Assembly (NCBI GenBank): GCA_021795255.1
Contig: JAJYPQ010000277.1
Coordinates: 1-5,862 of the forward strand
Source: Pseudomonadota bacterium
Lineage (GTDB): Bacteria > Pseudomonadota > Gammaproteobacteria > Acidiferrobacterales > Acidiferrobacteraceae
Reading direction: 5' to 3'
DNA: 5,862 nucleotides
Under the pieces are notes generated by a model that saw only the letters and a program-made list of their open reading frames with translations, was not told where the DNA came from and searched no databases. The position numbers and the translations under genes were made by a program. This document shows positions 1 to 4,993 of this stretch, in pieces. The stretch's first letter is position 1; each line of letters opens with the position of its first letter.

Positions 1-181
1 GGCGTGGTCGTTTTCCTTCATGATCTCATGCCCCGCGATCTCTTGTCTTCAGCGGAAGCTTGCAAACGGTATATGCGCGCACAAACTCGGCACGAGATCA
101 GGCCCTATTCGCCACCACAGATCGTTGATCGGGTCGTACACTCCCGGAATACGGGCCTTTTCGGGTCCAAGGGAGGTTCAC
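1..181. other. Leader/intergenic region upstream of the secreted-protein gene
   Basis: No convincing complete gene is visible. The plus-strand frame open from position 20 does not read like a protein before the GTG at 182. On the minus strand an ATG at 19-21 opens a frame running off the left edge (M-K-E-N-D-H-A). It could be the first codons of a divergent gene, but it has only a weak upstream GAG and seven codons cannot decide it. A TATATG hexamer (70-75) resembles a -10 box, but its best -35 partner TTGTCT (43-48) is 21 bp away, so no promoter is called. A short inverted repeat, CCCG at 143-146 and CGGG at 152-155, is followed by CCTTTTC; it is too weak to call a terminator. Confidence 0.4.
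171..176 (+). promoter_or_regulatory. Shine-Dalgarno site that fixes a GTG start
   Basis: GGGAGG lies 5 bases before the GTG at 182-184. It is a near-ideal ribosome binding site and decides the start of the following gene. The encoded protein then begins directly with an Arg-rich n-region and a signal peptide, whereas starting at the ATG at position 20 would bury the signal sequence 54 residues inside the product. Confidence 0.8.
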
Positions 182-1663
182 GTGCGTACGCGATCGTTTC
201 TCCACCGTCCCGCGGGACGGCTGCTTGCCGGGGCGTTGAGTCTTTGGATGGTCGTCTATCCGGCCGCGCCGGCCTTCGCTCAAGGGCTTGCCTGGGCGCC
301 CATCTCGCAGGGCTTCGTGGCGCCCAAGATGGCGCAGGACCTCAACGCCCTGAAGGGCAACATCGAGTACGTCGACAACAACCTGGGGGCTGCGCTGTTG
401 AAGATCCCGCCGGCCGAGGCCGGACGGGTCGCCTTCGGGCTCCCCTGGAACACGCCGGCGGTCCTGGGCGTCTATGACGCCGATTCCTCTCTCGGTCTCA
501 TCACGGTCGTGCGGCTCCTGCACCTGCCCAGCGGTTCGGTGGTGGTCGAGGATGCCGTGTACACACCGCAGGACGGCGCGATGTATAAGCCGGACTTCGA
601 GGGCCAGAATCCTTTCTGGCAGTTCATTCCGAACCAGGCCGGCAACGGCGCGGCGCCGGCGGGCGTGTTCATGAACATCACGCCCGCGGCCTTCGAGACC
701 GCGGTGGGCTTGGTCATGCAGCACGAGCAGGCTAATCAGGGGTGGGTCGCCGTGAATATTGACACGCCGCATACGTGGAACACCAATACGTGCGTGGACA
801 ACACGATATTTGGCTGCGTCCGCCGCAGGTACACCACCCACGAATCGGTATCGACCGCTCCGGACTGGATCTTCGTAAGCCCGGAAGGGGAGGCGAGCGG
901 CACGCCCGCGGGCTTCCTGCTGCCGCTGCCGGGAACATCGCCCGGAGGCGTTTCACTGCGGAAAAAAGCCGTAACCTTGGGTGTACCGGCGTCGGCGACA
1001 TTGAATGGTCAGACGGTGGGTGCTCTCAAGGTCAATGCGGGCGTGACGTTCACGAGCGAGGGGGTTGGGAACAACCTGAACCATACGCCCTACCAGAGCT
1101 TCTATCACCAGCAGTCGACGACCAGCTGGACGGGTGTGGGGCTGCTGCTGGCGGGGCCGTTTATTATGGTACAGACTGGTCTGTCCGGCGCCAATGCGCT
1201 CATTCATTTTCAGTTTGGTAAGGCTTTTAACGACACGTTCAATTACCCGGCACGCCTTCTGATGAACTACACATCCGCCATGGTGGGCAACAAGGTCACA
1301 TACGGCCATCAAATCAATGGGGCATGTTTCAGTGCCGGTACTGGCTGCATATCGAATCCCGATGTCTCCGCGTTTGACTTGACGAGCAGCCTGACCCAGA
1401 TAGTGGATCAATACGTGGCGCCCGGTACGACAGGGAGTACGAACCCACTCCAGGGGAGCAGCGCCTGGGATCCGCGCCCGGCCATTGCGACCTCGGAGCC
1501 AGTACCAGCGGCCGCGGCGCAAGGGGGTTTCACGAGCGGCTATCAGGCGATCACGCCTGGTGCGTCGCAGGCCCAAAAGACCAACTCGCCGTTGTCCATC
1601 CAGGCAATGACGGCGCAGAAAGGGCCGAACGGGCATATCCTGTTCGACCAGCCCTATCCCTGA
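182..1663 (+). CDS. Secreted protein of unknown function, 493 aa
   Basis: I do not recognise the family. Starting at GTG 182, the protein has a classical Sec signal peptide: basic n-region (residues 1-12), hydrophobic core (about 13-27) and an AFA|Q-type cleavage site near residues 33/34. The mature part of about 460 residues is rich in Gly, Ala, Thr, Asn and Pro. It has no later strong membrane helix, only a hydrophobic stretch around 318-332. Its four mature cysteines form two close pairs (C204/C212 and C382/C389), suggesting local disulfide loops in an oxidising compartment. The C-terminal 70 residues are Ala/Pro/Gln/Ser-rich and probably flexible. The protein is therefore expected in the periplasm, on the cell surface or outside the cell. 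It converges on the minus-strand outer-membrane protein gene, with no clear plus-strand terminator between them. The coding call is secure; the role is unknown. Confidence 0.85.
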   Translation: MRTRSFLHRPAGRLLAGALSLWMVVYPAAPAFAQGLAWAPISQGFVAPKMAQDLNALKGNIEYVDNNLGAALLKIPPAEAGRVAFGLPWNTPAVLGVYDADSSLGLITVVRLLHLPSGSVVVEDAVYTPQDGAMYKPDFEGQNPFWQFIPNQAGNGAAPAGVFMNITPAAFETAVGLVMQHEQANQGWVAVNIDTPHTWNTNTCVDNTIFGCVRRRYTTHESVSTAPDWIFVSPEGEASGTPAGFLLPLPGTSPGGVSLRKKAVTLGVPASATLNGQTVGALKVNAGVTFTSEGVGNNLNHTPYQSFYHQQSTTSWTGVGLLLAGPFIMVQTGLSGANALIHFQFGKAFNDTFNYPARLLMNYTSAMVGNKVTYGHQINGACFSAGTGCISNPDVSAFDLTSSLTQIVDQYVAPGTTGSTNPLQGSSAWDPRPAIATSEPVPAAAAQGGFTSGYQAITPGASQAQKTNSPLSIQAMTAQKGPNGHILFDQPYP

Positions 1664-1710
1664 GTGGTGTAGAAAAGCCGCCTAAGTCCTCTGACTGGGG
1701 GCTGCTTGCG

Positions 1711-1742
1711 AAAAAACCGCTCCCAGCTTGATGCTGGGAGCG
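1711..1742 (-). terminator. Intrinsic terminator of the minus-strand outer-membrane protein gene
   Basis: A perfect 10-bp stem (CGCTCCCAGC at 1718-1727 with GCTGGGAGCG at 1733-1742) encloses the 5-base loop TTGAT. Read on the minus strand it is followed by G and then six T (1716-1711). It sits 11 bases past the TGA stop of the minus-strand gene. The plus strand lacks a T-run after the stem, so efficient termination is expected only for leftward transcripts. Confidence 0.92.
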
Positions 1743-1753
1743 TCCGTAGCGGA

Positions 1754-2602
1754 TCAGAAGAAGTTGTGGACCCGGACGCCGACCTGCGCCGACGACTCCG
1801 TCGTGTGGCTGGTCGGCTCCATATAGCCGGCGGAGTTGGTGGCCGACGCCCCGTAGCTGAACGTGACGCGATGGTAGCTTGCGTACAAGCTCAGGTGCGG
1901 CGTCATGGCATAGGTGACCTTGAAGCCGATACGGTGGTAGGGACTGTTGCCGAGATGAAAGGTCGTATAGGTGCCACTAACATTGGACGACAGCGCGCTT
2001 CCAAATGTACGACCCATAATTCCCGAGAGGTCAAGGACAACAGGCCCGACTGCGTATTGGACGCTCGCGTCACCACCAGCAAGGAAATTATAATACGTCT
2101 CGTCGTAGCCGCCATAAAGCGCGCTATTGTCTCGAGCCCAAGACCGGCCGCCACCCACCACTCCAAAAAACACCGCTAGATGGCGTATTGGCGAAAAGCC
2201 CCCACGGAGAAAGAGTTGGCCGTTCATTCCCCCTGAATTGGTTGAGCCGCTGGCTGGTGTTAATGCGCCAGTTCGGGTGTTCTCCAGATAACCGTTGTAG
2301 GTGACTGTCCCTCCCAGATGGGTTTGGAGATAATCAATATCAAACCCCCACCCGAAATAGGAGTGCTGATGGCGCACGTCCCAATGGATGCCGTTCATCG
2401 AGCCTGTCTCGGAGTCGAGCGGGTTAGGCAGCCCCGCAGCGGGCGGTACTTCGTAGTAATTTAGGCTCTGACGGATAAGGCCCAGCGACCAGTTGTTATT
2501 CGCCTCCCGAATCTGCGGCCCGACCGGATTGAAGATGCCCGCATGCGCGACCCCGAGGCTGGTGGCAAGGACCGCGGCGGTGAGAATGTTGCGATGGTTC
2601 AT
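1754..2602 (-). CDS. Outer-membrane beta-barrel protein, 282 aa
   Basis: The chosen start is the ATG at 2602-2600, preceded by AAAGGA with a 6-base spacer. The product opens with a signal peptide (M-N-H-R-N, hydrophobic core, cleavage near A-H-A21|G22). The mature protein alternates polar and hydrophobic/aromatic residues in many short strands separated by Gly/Asn/Ser-rich turns, for example around 78-92, 126-150, 164-200, 224-250 and 271-282. It ends in ...V-R-V-H-N-F-F: a C-terminal Phe with alternating hydrophobics is the usual BAM-recognised barrel signature. The size fits a small barrel of the OmpA/OmpW-like class, but no specific family is recognised. An in-frame ATG 12 codons upstream (2638) lies inside a candidate -10 box and is unlikely to be used. 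The gene is last in a run of three minus-strand envelope genes and is followed by a strong terminator. Confidence 0.85.
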   Translation of the reverse strand: MNHRNILTAAVLATSLGVAHAGIFNPVGPQIREANNNWSLGLIRQSLNYYEVPPAAGLPNPLDSETGSMNGIHWDVRHQHSYFGWGFDIDYLQTHLGGTVTYNGYLENTRTGALTPASGSTNSGGMNGQLFLRGGFSPIRHLAVFFGVVGGGRSWARDNSALYGGYDETYYNFLAGGDASVQYAVGPVVLDLSGIMGRTFGSALSSNVSGTYTTFHLGNSPYHRIGFKVTYAMTPHLSLYASYHRVTFSYGASATNSAGYMEPTSHTTESSAQVGVRVHNFF

Positions 2603-2608
2603 GGTTTT

Positions 2609-2614
2609 TCCTTT
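2609..2614 (-). promoter_or_regulatory. Shine-Dalgarno site selecting the internal ATG
   Basis: AAAGGA on the minus strand is 6 bases from the ATG at 2602. It supports this start over the upstream in-frame ATG at 2638, which would add 12 residues before a well-formed signal peptide. Confidence 0.7.
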
Positions 2615-2633
2615 GCGTGTTGATGATGGAGCC

Positions 2634-2660
2634 ATCATAGCGCGTGCTGAAAAAATGCAA
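2634..2660 (-). promoter_or_regulatory. Candidate sigma70-type promoter for the beta-barrel gene
   Basis: On the minus strand, TATGAT (2639-2634) is a 5/6 match to the -10 consensus and TTGCAT (2660-2655) a 4/6 match to the -35 consensus, but the spacer is only 15 bp. The expected transcript would start near 2627 and give a leader of about 25 bases. It lies in the 86-bp gap after the upstream lipoprotein gene, so the barrel gene may have its own promoter as well as readthrough. The short spacer keeps this tentative. Confidence 0.4.
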
Positions 2661-2688
2661 GTTGCGACGCCTTGGGGTCAAAAGGCCG

Positions 2689-3384
2689 CTACCCACCATT
2701 GGTTTGGTTTCCCGTATCAAAGAAGACACCTGGCGACGCTTGGCCACGCCAACCATTGCTCCATTTACTGAGCGCCATATCCCCCTTGATCGGCCCGGCC
2801 TCCGATACGAGCATGGCCCGGATTTTGGGGTTTTTGCCCAAAGCGTTTAATCGGGGGTGGACCTCGTAATGGACGTTCGACACCACGACACCACCCATAT
2901 TCGTGGGCTTTGTATAACGCAATATCTTCACGGACCCCAAGTGACCGACCCGTATGGCGGATGATAGGTACTCGAACGCAAAAACGTTGTTATAGCGCGT
3001 ACGGACAAACCGCGCTCCGCGCGGGGTAATGTCGTAAATCCATTCTTCGCCGCCCGAGCCGCGGTTCGCCAATTTGGTCAGATACCCATCTTTGACAAGA
3101 ACTCCAAGCCCTTGTGCAACTTGATGGTAGTAAGCTCGCACCCCAGGCTTGACCTGTTGCGCTGAGGCCGGAATGGTCAAAAATTCCTTACTCAAGTCAA
3201 CGCCGCCGCCGTGTACGAGCCAGATAAAATCGGCGGCTTTGATATTGATCCAGTCGGCAGGCGGCTTTTTGCCGACCACCGCGTTCTGAACGCCCTCCCG
3301 AAGATGGGAGCGTAAGGAACTACCACAACCGCTCAAAAGCGCAGCGGATATCACCACAAAAAGCCAGCGAGTTTTTTTCATCAT
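2689..3384 (-). CDS. Lipoprotein of unknown function with possible winged-helix-like segment, 231 aa
   Basis: The product starts M-M-K-K-T-R-W, followed by a hydrophobic core and the lipobox L-L-S-G-C, with lipidated Cys20. The +2 residue is Gly, not Asp, so by the Lol rule it should go to the outer membrane. The frame is open back to an ATG at 3456, but those 24 residues are Arg/Pro-rich and would hide the signal peptide; the AAGGAG there also abuts the ATG with no spacer. The start is therefore placed at 3384 (3381 is equally possible). Residues about 84-130 read as helix - L-V-K-D-G-Y-L-T-K - loop - E-W-I-Y-D-I-T-P-R-G-A-R-F-V, resembling the recognition helix and wing of winged-helix proteins; this is my structural inference only. 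The rest (about 140-231) is likely beta-rich. The neighbours are another lipoprotein upstream and a beta barrel downstream, all on the same strand. Function unknown. Confidence 0.8.
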   Translation of the reverse strand: MMKKTRWLFVVISAALLSGCGSSLRSHLREGVQNAVVGKKPPADWINIKAADFIWLVHGGGVDLSKEFLTIPASAQQVKPGVRAYYHQVAQGLGVLVKDGYLTKLANRGSGGEEWIYDITPRGARFVRTRYNNVFAFEYLSSAIRVGHLGSVKILRYTKPTNMGGVVVSNVHYEVHPRLNALGKNPKIRAMLVSEAGPIKGDMALSKWSNGWRGQASPGVFFDTGNQTNGG

Positions 3385-3397
3385 TTTGCGCGGGAAA

Positions 3398-3417
3398 CCT
3401 CGGCCCGACGGCCGGGG
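3398..3417 (-). promoter_or_regulatory. Hairpin overlapping the likely ribosome binding site of the lipoprotein gene
   Basis: In the minus-strand transcript CGGCC (3414-3410), loop GTCG and GGCCG (3405-3401) form a perfect 5-bp stem, with two outer C-G pairs across a C/A mismatch. The only visible Shine-Dalgarno-like element, GAGG (3401-3398), lies at the 3' arm and is 13 bases from the ATG at 3384. Translation could therefore be low or structure-dependent. Confidence 0.3.
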
Positions 3418-3528
3418 AGGGATAGCGCGACAGACCTGCCTGCCCTCATCCAGCATCTCCTTGCGTTAGGACTATCTTTGGTAGGGGACCTTGCGGTTCC
3501 CGTCTTCGGTACACCTCTGGTCAAGTTT

Positions 3529-4020
3529 TTAGGTGACGCCCATGGCTTTGTCGATGTTCTCGATCATCCAGTCAGTGAGGCGTTTTGCCGCCTTTTTGTG
3601 GGAAGCAGTGACACTGCCCCATGGAACAAGCGCGACACCACCACTCTGAATATTGGTTTTGACATGTATGTTAACGTGGCCAGGGTTAGCGGGCAGAATG
3701 GTAACCATAAAGCGGTATCGAGATTTTTCGACACCCGTGTAGTCGAAGCTGAATGTCGTCAGGTTGGGTCCGGGAAGCCAGTGGCTCACAATAACGCCCG
3801 TGGCGGGATTGGCGCTGGCAGGCACGACGCGATGTGCGGCGAAGGCCTTGAGGATGTCGTGGAATACGACGGGCTGCGAATCCGAGAAGTGGGTTGTGGG
3901 GGCAAAACCTGGGGTCGGTTTGGGCCACTTGACGCCGCCGCCTGGCATGGTGGCGCAACCGGAAAGAATGAGGCCGGTCGCAATGGGTAACAAAACTGCG
4001 ACCCTCTTTAGTAATCGCAT
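3529..4020 (-). CDS. BamC-like (helix-grip) outer-membrane lipoprotein, 163 aa
   Basis: The ATG at 4020 is preceded by GAGGGAGGG with a 6-base spacer, a very strong ribosome binding site. The signal peptide (M-R-L-L-K-R plus hydrophobic core) ends in the lipobox I-L-S-G-C, with Cys22 the lipidated residue and +2 Ala, predicting outer-membrane sorting. A Pro/Gly-rich linker (about 25-45) precedes one globular domain: helix at about 51-63 (V-V-F-H-D-I-L-K-A-F), a strand pair at 65-81 (G-V-I-V-S-H-W), strands at 87-94, 102-110 and 115-122, and a C-terminal helix at 140-160. This helix / beta-sheet / C-terminal-helix order is that of the helix-grip domains of BamC/NlpB-type lipoproteins; membership of a named family is inference. 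It heads the three-gene minus-strand group and stands divergent to the PH-domain gene, across a long spacer. A 144-bp gap separates it from the next lipoprotein. Confidence 0.83.
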   Translation of the reverse strand: MRLLKRVAVLLPIATGLILSGCATMPGGGVKWPKPTPGFAPTTHFSDSQPVVFHDILKAFAAHRVVPASANPATGVIVSHWLPGPNLTTFSFDYTGVEKSRYRFMVTILPANPGHVNIHVKTNIQSGGVALVPWGSVTASHKKAAKRLTDWMIENIDKAMGVT

Positions 4021-4071
4021 AACTATCCCTCCCTCGAAAACCTACAGGTTATTAGGCGCACAACACTCCCA

Positions 4072-4162
4072 GCCCGGCGATGAGCGGGCCGGGCGAATCT
4101 CGAATGTCGGCATTACGACAAAACCCGATACCCAGCAGGCTTGTGGGCGGCCTGCTCTTTTT
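4072..4162 (+). ncRNA. Possible small RNA: three hairpins ending in an intrinsic terminator
   Basis: Three consecutive perfect stems occur in under 95 bases: GCCCGGC/GCCGGGC (4072-4078 with 4088-4094, 9-base loop), TGTCG/CGACA (4105-4109 with 4116-4120, 6-base loop) and AGCAGGC/GCCTGCT (4134-4140 with 4150-4156), followed by C and five T. Nothing coding on the plus strand lies upstream for this terminator to serve, because the neighbouring gene runs leftward. A short rightward non-coding transcript is therefore the simplest explanation. No clear promoter was found, so the 5' end is unknown. The alternative is a terminator that blocks antisense transcription. Confidence 0.4.
4134..4162 (+). 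terminator. Plus-strand intrinsic terminator inside the divergent spacer
   Basis: A 7-bp perfect stem AGCAGGC/GCCTGCT has a 9-base loop (4141-4149) and is followed by CTTTTT (4157-4162). The minus strand has no T-run on the other side, so it is directional. It ends 3 bases before the CRISPR-like repeat. Confidence 0.7.
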
Positions 4163-4165
4163 ATG

Positions 4166-4202
4166 GTTTCAATCCGCGCCCGGCCATGTGGCTGGGCGAT
4201 GC
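4166..4202 (-). repeat. Solitary 37-bp CRISPR-like repeat
   Basis: The plus strand begins GTTTCAATCC, continues through an 8-bp palindrome (GCCCGGCC at 4178-4185, loop ATGT, GGCTGGGC at 4190-4197; one G.T wobble in RNA) and ends in GATGC. Read on the minus strand it ends in GGATTGAAAC, the conserved 3' end of many type I and type III CRISPR repeats, and the length and central stem also fit. Only one copy is present: no second repeat and no spacer periodicity are visible in the window, and no cas gene is present. It could be the remnant of an array, a lone repeat used as a regulatory RNA element, or a coincidental palindrome. Confidence 0.5.
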
Positions 4203-4218
4203 ACTGATGGCGAGCAGG

Positions 4219-4240
4219 TGTTCCGACTCTGTTCCGACTC
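4219..4240 (+). repeat. Perfect tandem duplication of an 11-bp motif (possible operator)
   Basis: TGTTCCGACTC occurs twice head to tail with no gap (4219-4229 and 4230-4240). An 11-bp period is close to one helical turn, so a protein bound at both copies would sit on the same DNA face. An imperfect 8/11 copy, TGTTCGGACGA, lies at 4317-4327, just upstream of the candidate -35 box of the PH-domain gene. A regulator-binding role is inferred. Confidence 0.5.
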
Positions 4241-4332
4241 GTCGCGGCACTTTGGAAGTGAGGGTACCGGGCGGACGAAGAAAAATCAACGGGAATTGTC
4301 AAGCCCTGAGGACGTGTGTTCGGACGAGCGGC

Positions 4333-4361
4333 TTGTCGGCCAAGAGTTCTGTGATCATAAT
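4333..4361 (+). promoter_or_regulatory. Candidate sigma70 promoter of the PH-domain/lipoprotein pair
   Basis: TTGTCG (4333-4338, 4/6 to the -35 consensus) and CATAAT (4356-4361, 5/6 to the -10 consensus) are separated by exactly 17 bp. Transcription would start near 4368 and give a leader of about 95 bases before the ATG at 4464. It is the best promoter match seen in the spacer. Confidence 0.6.
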
Positions 4362-4463
4362 GCTCAGCGAGAGCGAAAACCGGCGAAAGACGCTGGATGA
4401 TAGCCGGCGCAGGGGTTGGCGTAGGCGGGAAAACTCGAATAACAAACTAAGGGAGTGTAAATC

Positions 4464-4937
4464 ATGGCCTCATTCGTGGAGAACAGTTTAGCGCCAGACG
4501 AGCGGATTATCCGCACGGCGAAATTGCATTGGGCGCTGTTTTTAGTGTCCGGTATCATCCTTTTCTTCGGGCTCTGGTCTTTGCTCGAGTCGCCCAGCGG
4601 CGGTAGCGTGATCCTGATCGTCGTGGGAGGGATTTTCCTGATAAAGGCGCTCCTGACATGGAGGACGACCGAGCTTGCATTGACGAATAAGCGGGTCGTT
4701 TCCAAGTGGGGGATTATCCGGAGACGCACCATCGACACAAACCTCAACAAGATTGAGGGCGTATCCTTCCACCAAGGGATAATCGGACGGTTTTTGGGCT
4801 ACGGGTCGGTCGTGATTCGCGGCACCGGCGGTGACCACCAACCGGTTCCCTTCATTCAGGCGCCTGAAGAGTTTAAGAAGGCGGTGAATACGGCGTTGGA
4901 TACCGTGGCAGGGTCTCAGAATGTCAAGACCGCTTAA
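4464..4937 (+). CDS. PH domain-containing membrane protein (bPH2/DUF304, YdbS-like), 157 aa
   Basis: The ATG at 4464 follows GGGAG with an 8-base spacer. The protein has a short cytoplasmic N-terminus (1-20, containing P-D-E-R-I-I), two closely spaced membrane helices (about 21-41 and 47-65) and a C-terminal bacterial PH domain (about 66-147). The domain shows the family pattern: T-E-L-A-L-T-N-K-R-V-V (69-79), K-x-G-I-I-R-R-R-T-I-D-x-N-L-N-K-I-E-G-V (81-100), G-R-F-L-G-Y-G-S-V-V-I-R-G-T-G-G (108-123) and F-I-x-x-P-x-E-F (130-137). This matches the family represented by YdbS/YdbT and stand-alone DUF304 proteins, inner-membrane proteins whose biochemical role is mostly undefined. Length and order are normal for the stand-alone form. 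It probably shares a transcript with the lipoprotein gene 56 bp downstream and has a good promoter upstream. Confidence 0.93.
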   Translation: MASFVENSLAPDERIIRTAKLHWALFLVSGIILFFGLWSLLESPSGGSVILIVVGGIFLIKALLTWRTTELALTNKRVVSKWGIIRRRTIDTNLNKIEGVSFHQGIIGRFLGYGSVVIRGTGGDHQPVPFIQAPEEFKKAVNTALDTVAGSQNVKTA

Positions 4938-4993
4938 TTAAGGCATCCCCGCGGGAAAGGTCCGTCAACCAATCACACAACAGGAATCGATAC

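Larger units (their letters stand above)
4021..4463. other. 443-bp divergent intergenic spacer with structured non-coding elements
   Basis: No credible protein gene lies here; the open frames are shadows without a convincing ribosome binding site. From left to right it contains three plus-strand hairpins (4072-4094, 4105-4120, 4134-4156), the last with a T-tract, then a 37-bp CRISPR-like palindromic repeat (4166-4202). These are followed by a perfect 2 x 11-bp tandem repeat (4219-4240), a sigma70-like promoter (4333-4361) and a leader with the inverted repeat CCGGC (4380-4384) / GCCGG (4403-4407). For the minus-strand lipoprotein gene the only -10-like element seen is TAATAA (4054-4049), without a matching -35. 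Confidence 0.6.

Noticed and set aside
19..21. Minus-strand ATG opening a frame off the left edge (M-K-E-N-D-H-A)
   Set aside because: Only seven codons are visible and the upstream ribosome binding site is weak. It may be a real divergent gene, but it cannot be supported here.
43..75. TTGTCT / TATATG as a promoter for the secreted-protein gene
   Set aside because: The 21-bp spacer is outside the usual 16-18 bp range and there is no extended -10 motif.
98..841. Long minus-strand open frame opposite the secreted-protein gene
   Set aside because: It is very rich in Arg and His, as expected for the antisense of a GC-rich gene. It has no signal, domain or ribosome binding site.
1706..2179. Plus-strand open frame over the beta-barrel gene
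   Set aside because: The opposite strand has a signal peptide, beta-barrel pattern, C-terminal Phe, ribosome binding site and terminator; this frame is its shadow.
3457..3460. AAGGAG before the ATG at 3456 as the start of the 2689-3384 lipoprotein
   Set aside because: There is no spacer between the motif and the ATG, and the extra 24 Arg/Pro-rich residues would place the lipoprotein signal internally.
3483..3501. Hairpin GGG-A-ACC / GGTCCC with a GCAA tetraloop between the two minus-strand lipoprotein genes
   Set aside because: The stem is short with a bulge and no T-run follows, so it is not supported as a terminator and no other role is evident.
4049..4054. TAATAA as the -10 box of the minus-strand lipoprotein gene at 3529-4020
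   Set aside because: The sequence 17 bp upstream is CCGGGC, with no resemblance to a -35 box; activator-dependent use cannot be excluded.
4070..4105. Possible tRNA or second CRISPR repeat near GGCCGGGCG...AATCTCGAA
   Set aside because: No cloverleaf can be formed. The similarity to the repeat at 4166-4202 is limited to 9 GC-rich bases plus scattered matches, and the spacing does not fit an array.
4364..4750. Minus-strand open frame overlapping the PH-domain gene and its promoter
   Set aside because: It lies opposite a clear PH-domain coding sequence and has no signal peptide, domain or ribosome binding site of its own.
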